Assembly (NCBI RefSeq): GCF_003544855.1
Contig: NZ_CP032101.1
Span: forward strand, 372,001-436,000
DNA length: 64,000 bases
Origin: Malaciobacter marinus
GTDB lineage: Bacteria; Campylobacterota; Campylobacteria; Campylobacterales; Arcobacteraceae
Reading direction: 5' to 3'
Position numbers and translations under genes: made by a program. Under the pieces are notes generated by a model. That model saw only the letters and a program-made list of their open reading frames with translations. It ran no database searches and was not told the DNA's origin. This document shows, one piece after another, positions 9,144 through 20,196 of this stretch (positions within the stretch are counted from its first letter, which is position 1; each line of letters starts with the position of its first letter).

Positions 9144-10046
9144 CTAAATTTCATTTAATAATTTTTCTATATCAATTCCATTATTAGTTCCATTTTTCCT
9201 AAGAAATTGTGTACCAATTCCATCACTTGTAAATAGTTCTAATAAAATTGAGTGTTCAACTCTTCCATCTATAATATGTGCTTTATTAACACCATTATAA
9301 ATTGCATCTATGCAAGAGTCAACTTTTGGAATCATTCCACCTGCAATTGTGCCATCTTTTTTGTATTTTTCAACATCATTATTATCAAGTGAATTTAAAA
9401 GGTTACCATCTTTATCTAATACACCTTTGATATCTGTCAAAAATAATACTTTCTGAGCATTAATAGCACTTGCAACTTTGCTTGCTGCTACATCTGCATT
9501 GATATTAAAGCCAGGATGACTAGGAGTTGCACTATCAGCAATAGGAGCAATTACTGGAATAAAGCCTTCTTTTACAAGATTATTAATAAGTTGTCCATTA
9601 ACTTCTGTTACAACTCCTGTATAGCCAAACTTACCATTTTCTTTTGGTTTAGCTTTTATTATTGAAGAGTCTTTACCTGAAATACCAATAGCTTTTGCGC
9701 CATGATAATTTAAAAGTGAAGTGATATTTTTATTTATATCTCCACTTAATACCATCTCTACAACTCTCATTGTTTCTTCACTAGTAACTCTATGACCATC
9801 AATAAATTCAGATTTTATATTTAATTTTTCAAGAAGTTCTGAAATTCTTGCTCCCCCACCATGAACAATTACAGGATTCATACCAACTAATTTAAGTAAT
9901 ACAATATCTTCTGCAAACTTTTCTTGTAAATCAGGAGAGGTTTGAGCTGAACCTCCATATTTAATTACAATAGTTTTTCCATAAAACTTTTTTATATGAG
10001 GAATTGCATCTAGTAAGACTTGAACTTTTTGATGTTTTTTTTGCAT
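9144..10046 (-). CDS. argB: acetylglutamate kinase
   Basis: ArgB phosphorylates N-acetylglutamate, the second step of arginine synthesis. The 300-residue protein has the amino-acid kinase fold motifs: TIVIKYGGSAQ near residue 25, NPVIVHGGGARIS near 57, a substrate region FIDGHRVTSEETM, and FLTDIKGVLD plus IAGGMIPKVDSC in the C-terminal nucleotide-binding part. The N-terminal extension before the kinase core is the type seen in arginine-sensitive (hexameric) enzymes, so feedback inhibition by arginine is plausible but inferred. It is the first gene of an argB-thrC pair. Confidence 0.95.
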   Translation of the reverse strand: MQKKHQKVQVLLDAIPHIKKFYGKTIVIKYGGSAQTSPDLQEKFAEDIVLLKLVGMNPVIVHGGGARISELLEKLNIKSEFIDGHRVTSEETMRVVEMVLSGDINKNITSLLNYHGAKAIGISGKDSSIIKAKPKENGKFGYTGVVTEVNGQLINNLVKEGFIPVIAPIADSATPSHPGFNINADVAASKVASAINAQKVLFLTDIKGVLDKDGNLLNSLDNNDVEKYKKDGTIAGGMIPKVDSCIDAIYNGVNKAHIIDGRVEHSILLELFTSDGIGTQFLRKNGTNNGIDIEKLLNEI

Positions 10047-10100
10047 AATATTTCCTAAGATGATTTGAAAAAAAATATTATAACTAAAATATACTTAACG

Positions 10101-10136
10101 AAAAACGAAGCAGGAGAAGTGTTATTTCTACTGCTT
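10101..10136 (-). terminator. terminator of the haem-sensor diguanylate cyclase gene
   Basis: On the minus strand an AAGCAG-x-AGAA / TTCT-x-CTGCTT stem starts within the last codons of the gene and is followed by CG and a five-T run. One internal mismatch is present. Confidence 0.5.
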
Positions 10137-11951
10137 TAATAATTCAGGTGTAAAGGCAACGACTTTGTCTCTTCCTGTCTCTTTTGCTTCATATAAAGCT
10201 AAATCTGAATACTTAATACAATCTTTTATATTTGTATTATCTTTTGGATATAAAGATGTTCCAATACTCATTGTTTTAGAAATTGTAGTAGTCCCAGCTG
10301 GAATTTTTTTAAGGGCAAATGCTTCTTTGATTTTTAAAGCAAGTGATTCTACTGATTTTTCATCACAATTGTATAACAATACTATAAACTCTTCTCCTCC
10401 AAATCTTATTACAATGTCAGACTCTCTTGTATTTTCTACAAGAGTTTCAGCAACAATTTTAATTGCATTATCTCCTACATCGTGTCCATATGTATCATTT
10501 ACTAATTTAAAGTGATCAATATCAACCATTAAAACACCAAATTTTATATCAGCTCTTGTTGCTTGTGCAGTAATTTTACTGATAGAGTCTTCAAGATATT
10601 TTCTATTATATAATCCTGTTAATGGGTCTGTTCTTGCATTTAATTCAAGAATATTCATAAGTTTTTTACTTACTATTACCGTTTTAGCAGAATCAATATA
10701 ATCTTGGATATATGGTATTATTTCTCTTATTCTTTGTGTTTCTTTTATAGAATCTGTATAAATTGAAACAATTAAATCAAGTTCATTTGAGATTGAGTAA
10801 GGGATACAAAAATAGTTTACATCATCACATTTATCACAAGATGAACAAACATTTTTAAATTGTGTTGAATCTATAATCGTATTTGTTCTATCTGCTCTAC
10901 AACCAGTTTCAACAATATTACAATACAATTGTTTTTGTGTATAGACTACCTCAATTTTATTATTAACTGTATCAGATTCGAAAAAATTAAAGTTTTCAAT
11001 ATTTAATTTATCTTTTAATACATGGGCTAATCTTAAATAAATCTCTTCAAGTGATTCATCATATTCAATTGTTTTTCTAAATCTATATACATCAGACAAT
11101 CTATCCACAGTATTTTTTACATTGATTAGATGATCTTTTTCTTCACTTAAATTATCAGATAGAAAAATAGATATTTTAGAATCTATTGCATCAAGAGTAA
11201 TTTCTAACTTTTCTAATAAACCATTAATCCATGAAGCAACATCTTTTGCTTCTTTACCTTGTGCATTTTCAACTCTATGTGAATAATCACCACTTTGAGC
11301 TTTGTTCATAACCTTTTTTATTTCATCAAATAGACTTAAAAATGGTGAAATTAAAAAATTGATTAAAAAAACAATGATTAGCATTAAAACCAATGCTATT
11401 ACAGCTGTATGCGTAACAGTTGTAATACCTACTTCTTTTGAATCATCAATAGACATAGTAATAGTAATAGCACCTAAGGTATCACGTTCTTTTGCATTTG
11501 TGTGACACTTCATACAATCAATTTTACCTTGACTTGTAGCAATATAAGGAATAGTAATTCTATAATGACTTTTTGAAAAGATATTTTCTGTAATAACTCT
11601 TTTTGTTTGACCTGTTTGTAATACTTCGTTATCTACTGCATCTCTTGCTATTTCATTGTTAAAACCAATACCAAACATATCAACAACATCTTTCCCTCTA
11701 CTTAACCAAATTTTATCAATATTTGGTAAATCTTCCAATTGGCTCAAAAATAGTTCTCTATTTTCAATTACGCCCGTTACCATTTGAGAAGTTAAAGAGT
11801 GTTCTATTGTTTTTGCTAAAGCTTGAGCTTTTGCATCAATATTTTTCACTCCATAATCTCTGAAGTTATAGATTAAGTTTGCAATTAATAAAACAAACAT
11901 AGAGAATGTTATAAAAATTACAAGGAAGATAATCTTATTTTTTGTCTGCAT
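10128..11951 (-). CDS. membrane diguanylate cyclase with haem-c-type periplasmic sensor, HAMP-like linker and GGDEF domain
   Basis: This predicted diguanylate cyclase has about 607 residues. Order: membrane helix (about 6-29), periplasmic domain with a CMKCH haem c motif at about 146-150, second helix (about 178-200), HAMP-like helices, a cysteine-containing cytoplasmic middle region (CSSCDKCDD), and a C-terminal GGDEF domain. The active-site motif is GGEEF. RESD lies five residues before it and fits the RxxD inhibitory c-di-GMP site, so product inhibition is plausible. The frame is open to 11963, but GGGAG lies inside those codons and is well spaced for the ATG at 11951. The input ligand (redox, NO, O2 or other) is not known. 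Confidence 0.85.
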   Translation of the reverse strand: MQTKNKIIFLVIFITFSMFVLLIANLIYNFRDYGVKNIDAKAQALAKTIEHSLTSQMVTGVIENRELFLSQLEDLPNIDKIWLSRGKDVVDMFGIGFNNEIARDAVDNEVLQTGQTKRVITENIFSKSHYRITIPYIATSQGKIDCMKCHTNAKERDTLGAITITMSIDDSKEVGITTVTHTAVIALVLMLIIVFLINFLISPFLSLFDEIKKVMNKAQSGDYSHRVENAQGKEAKDVASWINGLLEKLEITLDAIDSKISIFLSDNLSEEKDHLINVKNTVDRLSDVYRFRKTIEYDESLEEIYLRLAHVLKDKLNIENFNFFESDTVNNKIEVVYTQKQLYCNIVETGCRADRTNTIIDSTQFKNVCSSCDKCDDVNYFCIPYSISNELDLIVSIYTDSIKETQRIREIIPYIQDYIDSAKTVIVSKKLMNILELNARTDPLTGLYNRKYLEDSISKITAQATRADIKFGVLMVDIDHFKLVNDTYGHDVGDNAIKIVAETLVENTRESDIVIRFGGEEFIVLLYNCDEKSVESLALKIKEAFALKKIPAGTTTISKTMSIGTSLYPKDNTNIKDCIKYSDLALYEAKETGRDKVVAFTPELLKQ

Positions 11952-12062
11952 ATTTACTCCCAAAAAAATAATAACCTTAATAATAACATTAAAACAATAA
12001 AATAAGTAAATATTAATATTAATATATGGGAAAATTTAAGAATTCTTTTGTACTATAAATTT

Positions 12063-14810
12063 ATGAAACAATATTTAGCATTAAAAGCAAGTGCAGGAAG
12101 TGGAAAAACTTTTGCCTTGACAGTAAGATATATAACACTTTTATTAAATGGTGCAAATCCAAGTGAAATTTTGACTTTAACCTTTACAAATAAAGCTGCA
12201 AATGAGATGAGCGAGAGAATCTATAAAACCTTGCAAACATTAGGTGATGATGAAGCTTATTTAAATGCTATTGCAGTTCAATCAAATCTTTCAAAAGAAG
12301 AAATCTTAGGGAAGAAGCATCTTTTAGTTAAAAAGTTTGTAAATGCAACTCTATCTATTTTTACAATTGATAAATTTGTAAATAAAATATTAAGAGAGTT
12401 TTGTGGATATATAGGAATTAGTGATGACTTTGATATTAAACAAGATGATATTGAAACATTAAGTTATAAATTTTTACAATCTTTAGAACTTAATAGTTTT
12501 GATAAATTAATAGAGTTTTCTTGGTATGAGAATAAAAAGTTTAACTCTTTATTTGATCTTTTTAAGCTTCTTTTGGAAAAAAACGAAGATATTGATGTAG
12601 TCTGTATTGATGCAAAGTTGATTCCTTTACAAAAAAAACAAGCCATGGTTCATGCCATGAAAATAAAAGAGTTTGTTTTAAATTGTGATATAGCTTCAAA
12701 TGCTGCTAAAAAGGCAGTAGATTATGAAACTTTTGATGAACTTCTTACAAAAAATTGGTTTTTAAAAGAGAGTGCAAAGGATTATAACTATTTTAAGAAA
12801 TTTACAACAGATGTTTTAGAGGCACATTTTAGTGCATTAAAAAAAGAGTTAGTAAACTATTATAAGCTTCGTTCTGCATATTCTCTTAGTAAACTTTTTG
12901 AACTTTTTCATGAGTTTAAAGAGTTTAAATTCTCATTTAATAAAGCGAAAAACTATTTAGAATTTAATGATATTTCAAATATAGTTTATGAACTTTTATC
13001 AACAAAAATAGATAAAGAGTTTTTATATTTTAGATTAGACTCAAAGTTTTCACATATATTAATTGATGAGTTTCAAGATACTTCTTTGTTACAGTATAAG
13101 ATTTTAAAACCATTAATTGATGAGATATTATCAGGTAGTAATGAAAAGCTTAAATCCTTTTTTTATGTGGGAGATACAAAACAATCAATTTATAGATTCA
13201 GAGGTGGAAAAAGAGAATTATTTGATTATGTTGCAAAAACAAATCCTTTAATTGAAGTAGAAGTTTTAAATAAAAACTTTAGATCATGTGAAAATATTGT
13301 AAATTATGTAAATTCACTTTTTAAACCTTTAGCAAACTATGAATATTATGATCAATTATCAATAAATAAAGATGGATATGTAGAAGTTTTTGAAGATGAG
13401 GCTTTAGATGAAGATGAAGAGAAATTTAAAAATCTTGCTTCAAAAATTGCTTCTTTAATGCAAAAAGGTGTAAATAGTAATGATATAGCAATTTTAACTT
13501 ATACTAACTCTGATGTATTAGCATTGTATTCATATTTAAGTGAAAAATTTCCAAGTCTAAAAATCTCAACAGAAATGACTTCAAAATTGATAAATCAAGA
13601 GAATGTAAAAGCTGTTATTAATATGATTAAATATTTCTATTTTAAAGAAGATATTTATAAAGAGAATGTAAATGCACTAATTGGAAAAGCCCCACTTAAT
13701 GATTTGAATATAAAAGTTGATTTATATAAAAACAATTTACAAGAAGTTATTAAAACTATTGCAACAACTTTAAAAATAATGGATGACAATGTTATTAAAC
13801 TATTGGAAGAAGTAGGGGCATATGAAACAGTAGTTGATTTTGTATATGAAATTGACAAGTTAGAAGCTTCTATTTTAAATAGCGAACAAACAGGGCTTCA
13901 AATACTTACTATTTTTAAATCAAAAGGTTTAGAGTTTCAAACAGTATTTTTACTTGATAGAATTAAGAAAAAAAATGCAGATAGAAGTTCTCTTCTTTTT
14001 GAGTATGATGATGTATTTTTAAAAAATATATATTATAAAATTAAGAATTTAGAGTATTATAATGATACTTATAAAAAAGCATTAGAAAAAGAGAAAGCTT
14101 TATCTTTTGATGATGAATTAAATATTTTATATGTTGCACTAACAAGAGCAAAACAAAATCTTATAATATTTAAAAAACAAAAGAGTTCAGTTTTTGATAT
14201 TTTAAGTATTAAGCCTTTAACAATAGGAGATGTTCTTTTAAGTACTAAAAAATCAAAAAATTATGAAAAAGTCAAAAAAGTAGAATATACTCCTTTAGTT
14301 TTAGGAACTCAAGATAATATAATAAAAAAAGAGGATGAAGAAGCTGATTATTCTAACTCTTTATATAATAGGTATTTTGGTTTGGCAACTCATTATTGTT
14401 TGGAGATGTTAGGTGATTTTACAAAACAGAGTTTAAAAAAAGCAATATCTCTAGCACTGTTTAAATACTCAAATTATTTAAGTAAAGAAGACTTTACAAA
14501 AATTGAAAATAGAATTTCTCTTATGATTGAAAATGAGAAATTTCAAAGTCTTATAAAAGATGCAAATTTTACAAGTGAACAATCAATAATTTATAATGGT
14601 GAAATTAAAATAATAGATTTACTTTTGCAAAAAGATAAAAAATATTATATTTTAGATTATAAAACTACAAAAGAAGAGCTTTTGGAGCACAAAACTCAAG
14701 TTAATACATATGTTGAAGCTATAAAAGATATTGTAAAAAGTGATGAGGTTGAGGGTTATTTGTTGTATTTAAAGCCAAATGAGTTTGTCATAAGAAATAT
14801 CAAAGAGTAA
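12063..14810 (+). CDS. addA: RecB/AddA-like UvrD-family helicase with C-terminal PD-(D/E)XK nuclease
   Basis: This is probably the helicase-nuclease subunit of an AddAB-type double-strand-break processing enzyme. The protein of about 915 residues opens with the Walker A motif KASAGSGKTFAL. Further helicase motifs follow: LTLTFTNKAANEM (Ia), HILIDEFQDTS (II), FFYVGDTKQSIYRFRGG (III), LNKNFRSCENIV (IV), LQILTIFKSKGLEF (V) and LYVALTRAKQNL (VI). The C-terminus carries a RecB-like nuclease motif, KYYILDYKTTKEE. A TTG at 12048 in the same frame is an alternative start. No addB partner is adjacent. Confidence 0.85.
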   Translation: MKQYLALKASAGSGKTFALTVRYITLLLNGANPSEILTLTFTNKAANEMSERIYKTLQTLGDDEAYLNAIAVQSNLSKEEILGKKHLLVKKFVNATLSIFTIDKFVNKILREFCGYIGISDDFDIKQDDIETLSYKFLQSLELNSFDKLIEFSWYENKKFNSLFDLFKLLLEKNEDIDVVCIDAKLIPLQKKQAMVHAMKIKEFVLNCDIASNAAKKAVDYETFDELLTKNWFLKESAKDYNYFKKFTTDVLEAHFSALKKELVNYYKLRSAYSLSKLFELFHEFKEFKFSFNKAKNYLEFNDISNIVYELLSTKIDKEFLYFRLDSKFSHILIDEFQDTSLLQYKILKPLIDEILSGSNEKLKSFFYVGDTKQSIYRFRGGKRELFDYVAKTNPLIEVEVLNKNFRSCENIVNYVNSLFKPLANYEYYDQLSINKDGYVEVFEDEALDEDEEKFKNLASKIASLMQKGVNSNDIAILTYTNSDVLALYSYLSEKFPSLKISTEMTSKLINQENVKAVINMIKYFYFKEDIYKENVNALIGKAPLNDLNIKVDLYKNNLQEVIKTIATTLKIMDDNVIKLLEEVGAYETVVDFVYEIDKLEASILNSEQTGLQILTIFKSKGLEFQTVFLLDRIKKKNADRSSLLFEYDDVFLKNIYYKIKNLEYYNDTYKKALEKEKALSFDDELNILYVALTRAKQNLIIFKKQKSSVFDILSIKPLTIGDVLLSTKKSKNYEKVKKVEYTPLVLGTQDNIIKKEDEEADYSNSLYNRYFGLATHYCLEMLGDFTKQSLKKAISLALFKYSNYLSKEDFTKIENRISLMIENEKFQSLIKDANFTSEQSIIYNGEIKIIDLLLQKDKKYYILDYKTTKEELLEHKTQVNTYVEAIKDIVKSDEVEGYLLYLKPNEFVIRNIKE

Positions 14811-14827
14811 GATTATCTTACTCTTTG
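14801..14827. terminator. bidirectional hairpin between convergent addA-like and chemoreceptor genes
   Basis: A perfect 12-bp inverted repeat (14801-14812 and 14816-14827, 3-base loop) is built from the last codons of both convergent genes and followed by ATTTTT on the plus strand. Confidence 0.6.
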
Positions 14828-17076
14828 ATTTTTGCTTTTTGTGCTTCTTCTACAATTTTGTTTGCTATTTTATTTGTATTTGATGATATGTCATCAGCTT
14901 TATTTGCAATATGTGCATTTGATTGAGTTATTTGGTCAAGTGAATTAACAGCATCATTTATTTGTTCAATACCATGTAACTGCTCTTTAGAATTATTTGA
15001 TACTTCTTCAAATAACTCTTTTGATTTTATGATACTATTTTCAAGAAGTGTATATCCCTCAATCATCTCATTTGCAATTTGTTTACCTTCATTTGCTTTA
15101 GTTGTAGCACTTTCAACTATTTGTTTTATTTCATTTGCTGCATCAGCACTTCTATTTGCAAGATTTCTAACCTCTTGTGCAACTACTGCAAAACCTTTTC
15201 CAGCTTCACCAGCTGTTGCTGCTTCTACTGCTGCGTTTAAGCTTAAAATATTTGTTTGGAAAGCTATTTGATCTATTATTGTAATAGCTTGAGCAATTGA
15301 GTTTGTTTGTTCATTTATATTATCCATTGAAATAGCTGTATTGTTTGCAGATTTTTTTCCTATTTCTACTTGATGAATTAGTTTATTTGATGTTTCATTC
15401 ATCGTTTTCATAGCTAATTGACTACTTTGCATAGTTGATGTAAGTTCTTCTAAACTAGCAGCTGTTTCTTCTAAACTAGCTGCTTGTTCATTTGAACTGA
15501 TATTTAATTTTGAAGTAAGCTCTTTTAACTCTTCTGATGAGTGTTTTAAAGTGAATCCATCATTTAAATTTTGTTTTAAAAGTTCATTTATTGATGTTCC
15601 TAAAAAGTTACTATTTTCAAAAAGTTTTTTTATATCTGCTTGAACATTATCGATTTTTAATGACTTAGTATAATCATAATTACTGTATGCATTTAGAAGT
15701 TTTTGTACACTATTTATATGATTTGTTGTATTATCAAGCATTTTATTAACTACATCTCTTAACTCATTTAACATAGGATTATTTGAGTTTGCATTTATTC
15801 TTTTATCTAAGAAACCTTTATTAACTTCACTTGCAACTTCAACAGTATTTGATATAAGCATTTTATCTTTATTGATATTTTTTTCAATCTGTTTAATATT
15901 TTCATTTACAAGTTTTGCCATTGATCCTATTTCGTCATTTGTATCTATATTTATAGTATTAGTATTCTCTTTTTCATTATTTAAAAATTTAAAAAACTCG
16001 ATAAGCCCTGTTTGAAATTTATTAATAGGGTTCTTAATAAGCTTTTTAATAACATATAAAATTAAAGCAGTTATTAGAACTATTGAGAATATACTAATTA
16101 TAATAAGCGTAGTGATAAATTCTGTACTTTCTTGGAAGAACTCTCTTTTTGTGGCTCTTAGTACTATCTTCCAATCTCTGCTATCATAATTTTTAAATAT
16201 TAATGTTCTTTGATATTTCTCTCCACTATTTTTATCAACTCTTGCATATGTTAAACTACCTTTTTCTGAAGCAAATAGTTTATCAATATATTTTTTAGCA
16301 TCAGGGTCATTTAATATATTTTTTTCATAATCATTTCTATTAATAATATATGAACCTTTTGTATTTTTATTTGTACTTACAATAAAAAGATGACCAGTTT
16401 TTCCAATAACTTTAGATTTTAGATTATCTTTTAAAGTGTTAAAACTTCTAGTATAGTTATATCCAATATATAAAGCACCAATGATTTTATTATTTTTAAT
16501 GATTGGACTATATACAGACATATACTCTTGATTGAAAAGATGAACTGCACCAAAGTAATTCTCTTTTTTTAATAATGCATCGTATGCAGGAGAACCTTTT
16601 CTTATAGTTGAACCAAGTGGTCTAGTTCCATCAGGCTTTTTCATTGATGTTGAAATACTTATAAATTCATCACCTTTTTTTATAAATATTGAACCAATTG
16701 AACCTTGAAGTTTTGTATAGTTATCAACATAATCTTTATTATTATTTAATACAGTATTATTTGATATTAATACATTTGTAATAACATTATTTACACTTAT
16801 TTGTCTATTTTCATCAACTTCAAAACTATTAAATTGTGATTTAAAAGCTTTGTGCAAATCATCTGCAGTATCTTTAATTAAATCATCATAAATTGTAACT
16901 GTTGTATGTATTTCATCAAGTCTTTGTTCTAATTGATTATTTACTTTATTAGTAATAATATCGTGAGTATATGAAGCAGTAAATATGTTCATTCCAATTA
17001 ATAAAATAGATAATGCACTAGCTAAGAAAACAGTTGTTTTTGTCCCAAGATTTAAGTTCTTTAAGGCTTTAATCAT
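14818..17076 (-). CDS. methyl-accepting chemotaxis protein with periplasmic Cache-type sensor (paralog A)
   Basis: This is a 752-residue transmembrane chemoreceptor. A first helix (about 12-32) is followed by a large periplasmic domain of Cache type (segments such as [36 protein letters not shown] and [14 protein letters not shown]). A second helix lies at about 322-345, then a HAMP-like and coiled region. The C-terminal signalling hairpin has the conserved tip [18 protein letters not shown] at about residues 640-660. No CheR/CheB-tethering pentapeptide is visible. It is a close paralog of the receptor at 17797-20049, with the strongest match in the tip and flanks. The attractant cannot be read from the sequence. 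Confidence 0.92.
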   Translation of the reverse strand: MIKALKNLNLGTKTTVFLASALSILLIGMNIFTASYTHDIITNKVNNQLEQRLDEIHTTVTIYDDLIKDTADDLHKAFKSQFNSFEVDENRQISVNNVITNVLISNNTVLNNNKDYVDNYTKLQGSIGSIFIKKGDEFISISTSMKKPDGTRPLGSTIRKGSPAYDALLKKENYFGAVHLFNQEYMSVYSPIIKNNKIIGALYIGYNYTRSFNTLKDNLKSKVIGKTGHLFIVSTNKNTKGSYIINRNDYEKNILNDPDAKKYIDKLFASEKGSLTYARVDKNSGEKYQRTLIFKNYDSRDWKIVLRATKREFFQESTEFITTLIIISIFSIVLITALILYVIKKLIKNPINKFQTGLIEFFKFLNNEKENTNTINIDTNDEIGSMAKLVNENIKQIEKNINKDKMLISNTVEVASEVNKGFLDKRINANSNNPMLNELRDVVNKMLDNTTNHINSVQKLLNAYSNYDYTKSLKIDNVQADIKKLFENSNFLGTSINELLKQNLNDGFTLKHSSEELKELTSKLNISSNEQAASLEETAASLEELTSTMQSSQLAMKTMNETSNKLIHQVEIGKKSANNTAISMDNINEQTNSIAQAITIIDQIAFQTNILSLNAAVEAATAGEAGKGFAVVAQEVRNLANRSADAANEIKQIVESATTKANEGKQIANEMIEGYTLLENSIIKSKELFEEVSNNSKEQLHGIEQINDAVNSLDQITQSNAHIANKADDISSNTNKIANKIVEEAQKAKIKE

Positions 17077-17145
17077 AAAATTATCCTCTAAATATAATTT
17101 TATGAAGTTATAGCATTTTGAAGTAAACTTTTAGTAACCTTTTAA

Positions 17146-17706
17146 TTATTTATTTAAAAAATATCTAATTGAAGCAAAAGCATAGGGCTTTGCATTTGTT
17201 ATTTTTTCAATATGATTTTTATCAACTATACCACCTAATGCAATTATATCAATATCTTCAAATATTTTTATTGCTTCTTTTAGTTTAGGTATACCTTTTG
17301 CTTCTCCTTTATTTTCAACTTCAAAAATTGGAGAGTATGTTACACAGTTAGCATGTAGTTTTTGGGCTTTTTCAATATCATTGTAACTGTGACATGAAAT
17401 AATTGTAAATAAATCATTATCTTTAGCTTTTTTTATATCACAAAACTGTTGTGAAGTTAAATGAACACCTGTTGCATTAAGTTTTTTTGCTAAATCAATA
17501 TCCTTATTAATAAGGATTGTTTCTATATTAAACTCTTTGCAAACTTCAACAAAAACTTTTGCTAATTCTTCAATATTTGTAGACTCTTTATCTCTAAAGC
17601 AAGCCATATCAATTTTATGGTTTTTAAAAGATATAGTTAGATTTTTTCTAAATAGTATTGGATTATTTGAATAATATTTAGGATCAGTTATTAAATAGTA
17701 TTTCAA
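17146..17706 (-). CDS. thiamine phosphate synthase/TenI family protein
   Basis: The 186-residue TIM-barrel protein is similar to ThiE and TenI. It begins MKYYLITDPKYY, matching the LYLITD start of ThiE. It has CFRDKESTN in place of the ThiE QLRxK motif, GVHLTSQQF as the GVHLGQ-like segment, CHSYNDIEKA, and IIALGGI near the end. The divergent QLRxK and HLGQ motifs and short length favour a TenI-like or reduced ThiE role. It lies between two chemoreceptor paralogs, and a perfect 14-bp palindrome occupies its upstream region. Confidence 0.7.
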   Translation of the reverse strand: MKYYLITDPKYYSNNPILFRKNLTISFKNHKIDMACFRDKESTNIEELAKVFVEVCKEFNIETILINKDIDLAKKLNATGVHLTSQQFCDIKKAKDNDLFTIISCHSYNDIEKAQKLHANCVTYSPIFEVENKGEAKGIPKLKEAIKIFEDIDIIALGGIVDKNHIEKITNAKPYAFASIRYFLNK

Positions 17707-17730
17707 TTTTTTCTCTTGTTTTTTTTTAAT

Positions 17731-17761
17731 TTTACAATATTTAATATTTAAATATTGTAAA
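17731..17761. repeat. perfect 14-bp inverted repeat upstream of the ThiE/TenI-like gene
   Basis: The arms are 17731-17744 and 17748-17761 (TTTACAATATTTAA and its exact complement) with a TAT loop. The repeat lies 25 bp upstream of the gene start at 17706. It is AT-rich with no U-run on the minus strand, so an operator or mRNA structure is as likely as a terminator. Confidence 0.6.
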
Positions 17762-17796
17762 GAGTAAAATAGATTTTATTTTACTCTTTTTTTAGC
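17757..17796. terminator. hairpin downstream of chemoreceptor paralog B
   Basis: A 10-bp inverted repeat (17761-17770 and 17778-17787) has A-rich sequence on the receptor side and TTTTTTT on the plus strand. It sits directly after the stop of the receptor encoded on the minus strand. The U-run is stronger in the plus direction. Confidence 0.5.
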
Positions 17797-20049
17797 CTAT
17801 TTTAATTTAGCTTTTTTTGCTTCTTGGACAATAATTTGTGAGATTTGATTTGTATTATCAGAGATTGTAGTTGCTTTTTTTGCAACATTTGCATTTGTTT
17901 GTGTAATTTTATCTAAATCATTTACTGCATGATTGATTTGTTCAAGACCATTTAATTGCTCATTTGAAGTATTTGTTACTTGAGAGATAATTTGTGTAGT
18001 TTCTTGAATATTTTCTCTTAATTTTTCATACCCATTAATCATTTGCTTAGTTATTTCTTTACCCTCATTTGCTTTAATAGCAGCATTTTCTACAATATGT
18101 TTAATTTGACTTGCAGCTTCTGCACTTCTATTTGCAAGATTTCTAACCTCTTGTGCAACAACTGCAAAACCTTTTCCAGCTTCACCTGCTGTTGCTGCTT
18201 CTACTGCTGCGTTTAAACTTAAGATATTTGTTTGAAATGCTATTTGGTCTATGATTGTTATTGCTTCTGCTATTGATTGTGTTTGTTCGTTTATTTCATC
18301 CATTGATAAAGCAGTATTTGAAGCATGTTTTTCACCTGTTGCAACTTCATTTGATAAAGTTTGCGAATTAGTTTTCATCTTTTGCATTGATTCTTGAGAG
18401 TTTTTCATAGTTGATGTTAACTCTTCTAAACTAGCAGCTGTTTCTTCTAAACTAGATGCTTGTTCATTTGAACTATTGCTTAAACTTGAAATAATATCAT
18501 TTAATTCATTTGCACTATTTTGTAAATCTTCTCCATTTTTAAGATTTTGTTTAAGCATATTTGTTGCAGATTGACCTAAAATATTACTGTTTTCATAAAG
18601 GTCTTTAATATCAGCTTCCACAGCTTTAGTATCTAGGCTTTTTGTATAATCATAATCAGTATAAGAGTTTAATAGATTTTGCACATTTGATATGTGATGA
18701 TTAATATTATCAAGCATACTATTTACAACATCTTTTAATTCATTTAGCATTTTATTATTTGAAGATTTACTTATCTTTTTATCCAAATACCCTTTACTTA
18801 CAAAGCTTGCAACTTCTACAGTATTTTCAATTAGTTCATTGTCAACTTTTATATTTTCTTCTATTTTTGCAACATTTTCATTTATAACTTTTGACATCGC
18901 ACCTATTTCATCACTTGATTTAACTAAAATCTGTTTTGTGTCTTTTTTTATACCATTTAAAAAATCAAAAAAATCAATTAATCCTGTTTGTAAATTATGA
19001 AGAGGAGTAACAACTAATCTTTTTATTACATATAAAATTACACCAGCAACAACAATAATAGATAAAATACTTAAGATAGCTAAAATAATTGTAAACTCTT
19101 TACTCTCTTGTAAAAAATCATCTTTTGTTGTACCTATTACTACTTTCCAACCTCTATCTTTATAATCTTTAAAAATTATAATTTTTCTTTGAATTTCATT
19201 TGTTTTAGGGTTTGTCCAATCATATTCAATTATTCCCTCATCATGATTAAACATATTTTTTATATTGTCATCACTATTATCTTCTAAAATATTTTTACCT
19301 TCTTTAGTAGGATGTAATATAAATTTACCTTTAGTTTTCTTTTTAGTACTTACAATATAAAGATATCCATTTTCACCAATTTTTGTATTTTTAAGTCTTT
19401 TAGTAAAGTCGTTTAGACTTTTAGTATAGTTATACCCTACATATAATATACCTATAACTTTGCCATTTTTAATAATAGGATTATATACAGCCATATAGTC
19501 ACTTCCAAAAAGATGAGCTGTACCAAAGTATTTTTTACCACTCATAATCACATCATATGCAGGAGATTTTTCACCTAAAAATGTACCAAGTGTTCTGCTT
19601 CCATCAGGTCGTTTAAGTGAAGTCGTAACTCTAACAAAATCATCGCCCATTTTTGCAAATACAGTTGCTGTTGAGCCTTTAAGTTTTGTATAGTAATCAA
19701 CATATTCAAAGTTATTGTTTAATTTTATACCATTATTTGTAATAAGCGGAGTATCAACTCCATTTACTTTTACTGTTTGTGATGGATCAATTTGAATATT
19801 TGTAAACTGGGAATCAAAAGCATCATACAAGCTATCTGCTGTATCTTTTAGTAAATCATCATATACAAGTAGCGTTTCTGTTATTTGATGTAGTCTTTCT
19901 TTTAGTTGAGTATTAACTTTATCTGAGATAATATTTTTTGTGTAAGCTGCACTAAATATATTTAGACTTATAAGTAGTATAGATAAAACAAAAGCTAGAA
20001 TTATAGTTGTTTTTGAAACAATATTTAGATTATTTAATTTTTTTAACAT
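17797..20049 (-). CDS. methyl-accepting chemotaxis protein with periplasmic Cache-type sensor (paralog B)
   Basis: This 750-residue chemoreceptor is colinear with the one at 14818-17076. It has a first helix at about 12-32, a Cache-like periplasmic domain ([50 protein letters not shown]), a second helix at about 323-345, then HAMP/coiled segments. The signalling tip is [18 protein letters not shown], and the protein ends in AKLK without a CheR-tethering motif. The periplasmic halves differ more than the signalling halves, so the two receptors probably bind related but not identical ligands. It is separated from the next gene by two hairpins. Confidence 0.92.
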   Translation of the reverse strand: MLKKLNNLNIVSKTTIILAFVLSILLISLNIFSAAYTKNIISDKVNTQLKERLHQITETLLVYDDLLKDTADSLYDAFDSQFTNIQIDPSQTVKVNGVDTPLITNNGIKLNNNFEYVDYYTKLKGSTATVFAKMGDDFVRVTTSLKRPDGSRTLGTFLGEKSPAYDVIMSGKKYFGTAHLFGSDYMAVYNPIIKNGKVIGILYVGYNYTKSLNDFTKRLKNTKIGENGYLYIVSTKKKTKGKFILHPTKEGKNILEDNSDDNIKNMFNHDEGIIEYDWTNPKTNEIQRKIIIFKDYKDRGWKVVIGTTKDDFLQESKEFTIILAILSILSIIVVAGVILYVIKRLVVTPLHNLQTGLIDFFDFLNGIKKDTKQILVKSSDEIGAMSKVINENVAKIEENIKVDNELIENTVEVASFVSKGYLDKKISKSSNNKMLNELKDVVNSMLDNINHHISNVQNLLNSYTDYDYTKSLDTKAVEADIKDLYENSNILGQSATNMLKQNLKNGEDLQNSANELNDIISSLSNSSNEQASSLEETAASLEELTSTMKNSQESMQKMKTNSQTLSNEVATGEKHASNTALSMDEINEQTQSIAEAITIIDQIAFQTNILSLNAAVEAATAGEAGKGFAVVAQEVRNLANRSAEAASQIKHIVENAAIKANEGKEITKQMINGYEKLRENIQETTQIISQVTNTSNEQLNGLEQINHAVNDLDKITQTNANVAKKATTISDNTNQISQIIVQEAKKAKLK

Positions 20050-20138
20050 GGCATATTCTCCTAAAAAAGTAAAGAGAAGTTTACCTTAATGTTATTAATA
20101 GCTTAATTAATTTAAGTAAAATAAAAAATAATAATAAA

Positions 20139-20175
20139 AAAAGGGAAGAAAAAGCAAATGCTTTTCTTCCCTTTT
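20139..20175 (-). terminator. terminator of atpB
   Basis: A 16-bp stem (GCTTTTCTTCCCTTTT pairing with its complement, one bulged A) with a short loop is followed on the minus strand by seven T residues. It lies 21 bp after the atpB stop codon. Confidence 0.8.
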
Positions 20176-20196
20176 GAAGCTTTTGATAAGTAAAGA

